The notes beneath the pieces were generated by a model. It had not been told where the DNA came from and searched no databases. It was given only the letters and a program-made list of their open reading frames with translations. From the NCBI GenBank assembly GCA_029582155.1, contig CM055901.1, positions 46,497,228 through 46,561,227 on the forward strand: a DNA stretch of 64,000 nucleotides, in the 5' to 3' direction. Of this stretch, positions 57,601 to 64,000 are shown piece by piece. Each line of letters begins with the position of its first letter. The stretch's first letter is position 1. The translations under genes and the position numbers were made by a program. This DNA comes from Panopea generosa. Lineage: Eukaryota > Mollusca > Bivalvia > Adapedonta > Hiatellidae.

Positions 57601-60600
57601 AATGATGAGAGGGGGTTTAGTTCACAACAATGATGAGAGGGGGCTTAGTTCACAACAATGATGAGAGGGGTCTTAGTTCACAACAATGATGAGAGGGGAC
57701 TTAGTTCACAATAATGGTGAGAGGAGGCTTAGTTCACAACAATGATGAGAAGAACTTAGTTCACAACAATGGTGAGAGGGGGCTTAGTTCACAACAATGG
57801 TGAGAGGGGTTTAGTTCACCACAATGGTGAGAGGAGACTTAGTTCATCACAATGGCGAGAGGGGGCTTAGTTCACCACAATGATAGGATGAGCTTAGTTC
57901 ACAACAATGGTGAGAGGGGCTTAAGTTCACCACAAGGATGAGATTAGCTTAGTTCACAACAATGGTGAGAGGGGGCTTAGTTCACCACAATGATGAGATG
58001 AGCTTAGTTCACAACAATGGTGAGAGTGGGCTTAGTTCACCACAATGGTGAGAGGAGGCTTAGTTCACCACAATGACGAGATAAGCTTAATTCACAATAA
58101 TGGTGAGAGGGGACTTAGTTCACAACAATGGTGAGAGGGGGCTTAGTTCACCACAATGATGAGAAGGGGCTTAGTTCACCACAATGACGAGATGAGCTTA
58201 GTTCACAACAATGGTGAGAAGGGGCTTAGTTCACCACAATGGTGAGAAGATGCTTAGTTCACCACAATGGTAAGAGGGGGCTTTGTTCACCACAATGGTG
58301 AGAGGGGGGCTTAGTTCACCACAATGGTGAGAGGGGGCTTAGTTCACCACAATGATGAGAGGGGGTTTAGTTCACCACAATGGTGAGAGGGGGCTTAGTT
58401 CACCACAATGGTGAAAGGGGGCTTAGTTCACCAAAATGGTGAAAGGGGGCTTAGTTCACCACAATGGTGAGAGGGGGCTTAGTTCACCACAATGGTGAGA
58501 GGGGGCTTAGTTCACCACAATGGTGAGAGAGGCTTAGTTCACCACAATGTTGAGAGGGGGCTTAGTTCACCACAATGGTGAGAGGGGGTTTAGTTCACCA
58601 CAAAGGTGAGAGGGGGTTTAGTTCACCACAATGGTGAGAGGGGGCTTTGTTCACCACAATGGTGACAGGGGGCTTAGTTCACCACAATGGTGAGTGGAGA
58701 CTTAGTTCACCACAATGATGAAAGGGGGCTTAGTTCACAACAATGGTGAAAGGTGGCTTAGTTCACAACAATGGTGAGAAGAGGCTTAGTTCACCACAAT
58801 GGTGTGAAGAGGCTTAGTTCACCACAATGGTGAGAAGAGGCTTAGTTCACCACAATGATGGGAGGGGGCTTAGTTCACCACAATGATGAGAAGAGGCTTA
58901 GTTCACCACAATGATGAGAGGGGGTTTAGTTCACAACAATGATGATAGGAGGCTTAGTTCACAACAATTGTGAGAGAGGGCTTAGTTCACCACAATGATG
59001 AGTAGAACTTACCTCACAACAATGGTGAAAGGGAGCTTAGTTCACCACAATGATGAGAAGAACTTAGTTCACAACAATGGTGAGAGGGGGCTTAGTTCAC
59101 AACAATGGTGAGAGGGGTTTAGTTCACCACAATGGTGAGAATGGGCTTAGTTCACCACAATGGTGAGAGGAGACTTAGTTCACCACAATGGTGAGAGGAG
59201 ACTTAGTTCACCACAATGGTGAGAGGAGACTTATTCATCACAATGGCGAGCCCTGGCTTAGTTCACCACAATGATGGGATGAGCTTAGTTCACAACAATG
59301 GTGAGAGGGGGGTAAGTTCACCACAAGGATGAGATTAGCTTAGTTCACAACAATGGTGAGAGGGGGCTTAGTTCATCACAATGATGAGATGAGCTTAGTT
59401 CACAACAATGGTGAGAGTGGGCTTAGTTCACCACAATGATGAGAGGGGGCTTAGTTCACAACAATGGTGAGAGGGGGCTTAGTTCACCACAATGATGAGA
59501 TGAGCTTAGTTCACAACAATGGTGAAAGGGGGCTTAGTTCACCACAATGATGAGAGGGGGCTTAGTTCACCACAATGATGAGATGAGCTTAGTTCACAAC
59601 AATGGTGAGAAGGGGCTTAGTTCACCACAATGGTGAGAAGATGCTTAGTTCACCACAATGGTAAGAGGGGGCTTTGTTCACCACAATGGTGAGAGGGGGG
59701 CTTAGTTCACCACAATGGTGAGAGGGGGCTTAGTTCACCACAATGATGAGAGGGGGTTTAGTTCACCACAATGGTGAGAGGGGGCTTAGTTCACCACAAT
59801 GGTGAGAGGGGGCTTAGTTCACCACAATGGTGAGAGGGGGCTTAGTTCACCACAATGGTGAGAGGGGCTTAGTTCACCACAATGGTGAGAGGGAGCTTAG
59901 TTCACCACAATGGTGAGAGGGGGTTTAGTTCACCACAAAGGTGAGAGGAGGTTTAGTTCACTACAATGGTGAGAGGGGCTTAGTTCACAACAATGGTGAG
60001 ACGAGGCTTAGTTCACAATAATGATGAGAGGGGGCTTAGTTCACAACAATGATAAGAGGAGGCTTAATTCACCACAATGGTGAGAGGAGGCTTAGTTCAC
60101 AATAATGGTGAGAGGAGGCTTAGTTCACAAAAGTGGTGAGAGGGGGCTTAGTTCACCACAATGGTGAGAAGGGCTTAGTTCACCACTATGGTGAGAGGAG
60201 GCTTAGTTCACAATAATGATGAGAAGGGTCTTAGTTCACAACAATGATGAGAGGGGGCTTAGTTCACCACAATGTTGAGAGGGGGCTTAGTTCACCACAA
60301 TGGTGAGAGGGGGCTTAGTTCACCACAATGGTGAGAGGGGGCTTAGTTCACCACAATGGTGAGAGGGGGCTTAATTCACAACACTTGTGAGAGGAGGCTT
60401 AGTTCACTACAATGTTGAGAATGGGCCTTGTTCACCACAATGGTGAGAGATGGCATAGTTCACAACAATGATGAGAGGGGGCTTAGTTCACAACAATGAT
60501 GAGAGGGGTCTTAGTTCACAACAATGATGAGAGGGGACTTAGTTCACAATAATGGTGAGAGGAGGCTTAGTTCACAACAATGGTGAGAGTGGGCTTAGTT

Positions 60601-63600
60601 CACAACAATGATGAGAGGGGGTTAGTTCACAACAATGATGAGAGGAGGCTTAGTTCACAATAATGCTGAGAGGGGGCTTAGTTCACAATAATGGTGAGAG
60701 GAGGCTTAGTTCACAATAGTGGTGAGAGGGGGCTTAGATCACCACAATGGTGAGAGGGGCTTAGTTCACCACTATGATTAGAGGAGGCTTAGTTCACCAC
60801 AATGATTAGAGGGGACTTGGTTCACCACAGTGGTGAGAGGAGCCTTAGTTCACCACAATGGTAAGAGTGGGCTTAGTTCACCACAATGGTTAGAGGGGGC
60901 TTAGTTCACCACAATGGTGAGAGGGGGGCTATGTTCACCACACTGGTGACAGGAGGCTTAATTCACCTCGATGGTGAGAGGGGGCTTAGTTCACCACAAT
61001 GGTGAGAGGGGGCTTAGTTCATTACAATGGTGAAAGGGGGCTTAGTTCACCACAATGGTGAGAGGGGGCTTAATTCACAACAATTGTGAGAGGAGGCTTA
61101 GTTTACCACAATGGTGTGAATGGGCCTTGTTCACCACAATGGTGAGAGGAGGCTTAGTTCACAACAATGATAAGAGGGGTCTTAGTTCACAACAATGATG
61201 AGAGGGGGCTTAGTTCACAACAATGCTGAGAGGGGGCTTAGTTCACAATAATGATGAGAGGAGGCTTAGTTCACAATAATGATGAGAGGGGTCTTAGTTC
61301 ATAATAATGATGAGAGGGGGCTTAGTTCACAACAATGATGAGATGGGGCTTAGTTCACAATAATGATGAGAGGAGGCTTAGTTCACAATAATGGTAAGAG
61401 GAGACTTAGTTCACAATAATGGTGAGAGGAGGCTTAGTTCACAATAGTGGTGAGAGGGGGCTTAGTTCACAATAGTGGTGAGAGGGAGCTTAGTTCACCA
61501 CAATGGTGAGAGGGGCTTAGTTCACAACAATGGTGAGAGGAGGCTTAGTTCACAATAATGATGAGAGGGGGCTTAGTTCACAACAATGATTAGGGGAGGC
61601 TTAATTCACCACAATGGTGAGAGGAGGCTTAGTTCACAATAATGGTGAGAGGAGGCTTAGTTCACAAAAGTGGTGAGAGGGAGCTTAGTTCACCACAATG
61701 GTGAGAGGGGCTTAGTTCACAACAATGGTGAGAGGAGGCTTAGTTCACAATAATGATGAGAGGGGGCTTAGTTCACAACAATGATTAGAGGAGGCTTAAT
61801 TCACCACAATGGTGAGAGGAGGCTTAGTTCACAATAGTGGTGAGAGGGGGCTTAGTTCACCACAATGGTGAGAGGGGCTTAGTTCACAATAATGGTAAGA
61901 GGAGACTTAGTTCACAATAATGGTGAGAGGAGGCTTAGTTCACAATAATGATGAGAGGAGGCTTAGTTCACAATAATGGTAAGAGGAGACTTAGTTCACA
62001 ATAATGGTGAGAGGAGGCTTAGTTCACAATAGTGGTGAGAGGGGGCTTAGTTCACAATAGTGGTGAGAGGGAGCTTAGTTCACCACAATGGTGAGAGGGG
62101 CTTAGTTGACAACAATGGTGAGAGGAGGCTTAGTTCACAATAATGATGAGAGGGGGCTTAGTTCACAACAATGATTAGAGGAGGCTTAGTTCACCACAAT
62201 GATGAGAGGAGGCTTAGTTCACAATAATGATGAGAAGGGGCTTAGTTCACAACAATGATGAGAGGGGGCTTAATTCACCACAATGGTCAGAGGAGGCTTA
62301 TTTCACAATTATGGTAAGAGGAGGCTTAGTTCACAATAGTGGGTGAGAGGAGACTTAGTTCACCACAATTTTGAGAGGGGGCTTAGTTCACCACAATGAT
62401 GAGAGGGGGTTTAGTTCTACACAATGGTGAGAAGAGGTTTAGTTCACCACAATGGATAGAGGGGGGCTTAGTTCACCACATTGGTGAGAGGAGACTCAGT
62501 TCACCACAATGGCGTGAGAGGGCTTAGTTCACCACTATGGTGAGAGGGACTTTGTTTACCACAATGGTGAGAGAGGGTTTAGTTCACCCCAATGGTGAGA
62601 AGAAACTTAGTTCAACACAATGGTGAGAGGAGACTTAGTTCACCACAATGGTGAGAATGGGCTTTGTTCACCACAATGGTGAGAGGAGACATAGTTCACC
62701 ACAATGGTGAGAGGGGGTTTAGTTCACCACAATGATGAGAGGGAGCTTAGTTCACCACAATGATGAGAGGAGGCTGAGTTCACCACAATGATGAGAGGGG
62801 GCTTAGTTCACCACAATGGTGGGAGGAGACTTAGTCCACCACAATGGTGAGAGGGGGCTTAGTTCACAATAATGATGAGAGGAGGCTTAGTTCACAATAA
62901 TGGTAAGAGGAGTTAGTTCACAATAATGGTGAGAGGAGGCTTAGTTCACAATAGTGGTGAGAGGGGGCTTAGTTCACAATAGTGGTGAGAGGGGGCTTAG
63001 TTCACCACAATGGTGAGAGTGGCTTAGTTCACAACAATGGTGAGAGGAGACTTAGTTCACAATAATGATGAGAGGGGGCTTAGTTCACAACAATGATGAG
63101 AGGGGGCTTAATTCACCACAATGGTCAGAGGAGGCTTAGTTCACAATAATGGTGAGAGGAGGCTTAGTTCACAATAGTGGTGAGAGGGGGCTTAGTTCAC
63201 CACAATGGTGAGAGGGGTTTAGTTCACCACAATGGTGAGAGGAGGCTTAGTTCACAATAATGATGAGAGGGGGCTTAGTTCACAACAATGATGAGAGGGG
63301 GCTTAATTCACCACAATGGTCAGAGGAGACTTAGTTCACAATAATGGTGAAAGGAGGCTTAGTTCACCACAATTTAGAGAGGGGGCTTAGTTCACCACAA
63401 TGATGAGAGGGGGCTTAGTTCTACACAATGGTGAGAAGAAGCTTAGTTCACAACAATGGAGAGAGGTGGCTTAGTTCACCACATTGGTGAGAGGAGACTC
63501 AGTTCACCACAATGGCGTGAAAGGGCTTAGTTCACCACAATGGTGAGAGGAGACTTTGTTTACCACAATGGTGAGAGAGGGTTTAGTTCACCACAATGGT

Positions 63601-64000
63601 GAGAGGAGACTTAGTTCAACACAATGGTGATAGGAGACTTAGTTCACCACAATGGTGAGAATGGGCCTTGTTCACCACAATGGTGAGAGGAGACATAGTT
63701 CACCACAATGGTGAGAGGGGGTTTAGTTCACCACAATGATGAGAGGGAGCTTAGTTCACCACAATGATGAGAGGAGGCTGAGTTCACCACAATGATGAGA
63801 TGGGGCTTAGTTCACCACAATGGTGGGAGGAGACTTAGTCCACCACAATGGTGAGAGGGGGCTTAGTTCACCACATTGGTGAGAGGGGGCTTAATTCACC
63901 ACAATGGTGAGAGGAGACTTAGTTCACCACAATGGTTAGAGGAGACTTAGTTCACCACAATGGTGAGAGGGGGCTTAGTTCACCACTATGCTGAGAGGGA
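51645..64000. repeat. 28-bp minisatellite, >12.3 kb, open at right edge (R11)
   Basis: About 440 units of 28 bp (26-29 bp variants): 'ttcaccacaatggtgagag', then 'ggggcttag'. Unit subtypes include cacaacaat/caccacaat, ggtgag/gatgag, gaggagact and gatgagc. They recur in fixed order at offsets of about 3.8-3.9 kb (for example 52801 and 56720, 53941 and 57839, 55451 and 59241) and about 1.3-1.5 kb, showing nested higher-order duplication. From about 60 kb onward cacaataatg and gaggaggc units dominate. Most units contain TCACC-ACAAT-GGTGA, a 5-bp stem. The array reaches the last base. Confidence 0.97.

Noticed and set aside
51645-64000. Telomeric repeat (TTAGGG-like) because of 'cttag' and G-runs
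   Set aside because: The unit is 28 bp and the telomere hexamer does not occur in tandem.

Overview
The window looks like non-coding-rich nuclear DNA from a mollusc, probably a bivalve. It is AT-rich, has introns, and carries repeat types that I associate with bivalve genomes: tRNA-headed SINEs of the RUDI/Meta kind, blocks of the 'gccataactctgcc' type, the 'agctcaccctgagc...ggtgagctaaa' block and small TIR elements. There is no bacterial gene organisation. The species cannot be named from the sequence.

Genes. Two genes can be supported. (1) A plus-strand gene, 27861-43507, can be assembled from five exons with matching phases. It encodes a predicted secreted protein of 146 residues with a signal peptide, four EF-hand loops and a short His/Cys C-terminus, followed by a stop and an AATAAA. 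The loops sit in two close pairs (about 20 residues apart within a pair), and the second loop of each pair is cut by a phase-1 intron at the same loop position. (2) A minus-strand gene has its last coding exon at 49661-50073. It encodes the C-terminal Sel1-like repeats of COA7, a cytochrome c oxidase assembly factor. Its upstream exons were not found, so its last intron probably spans the giant tandem array that fills the right end.

Layout. 1-850: 32-bp minisatellite running off the left edge. 850-8300: interspersed repeats and AT-rich DNA. 8303-10398: 52-bp array. 11563-17743: second, different 52-bp array with a ~2.6-kb higher-order duplication. 17882-18588: 32-bp array. 19042-19685: 44-bp array. 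20931-22916: 39-bp array interrupted by a SINE and an (ATTC)n tail. 23.1-27.8 kb: SINE and Tc1 fragments and a split ~30-bp repeat. 27.9-43.5 kb: the EF-hand gene, whose introns hold an env-like retroelement fossil, a LINE fragment, a palindrome-rich zone with a mariner remnant, a 55-bp array, an ~89-copy 32-bp array and a TIR element. 43.6-49.6 kb: SINEs, short tandem repeats and bivalve-type repeats. 49.7-50.1 kb: COA7 exon. 50.2-51.6 kb: TIR element and a repeat block. 51.6-64.0 kb: 28-bp array running off the right edge.

Tandem arrays make up about 44% of the window. The most unusual observation is that two separate 32-bp arrays (17.9 kb and 38.9-41.8 kb) have units built like intron 3' ends: CTGAC, then a pyrimidine stretch, then AG. 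The larger one lies in sense orientation inside an intron of the EF-hand gene.
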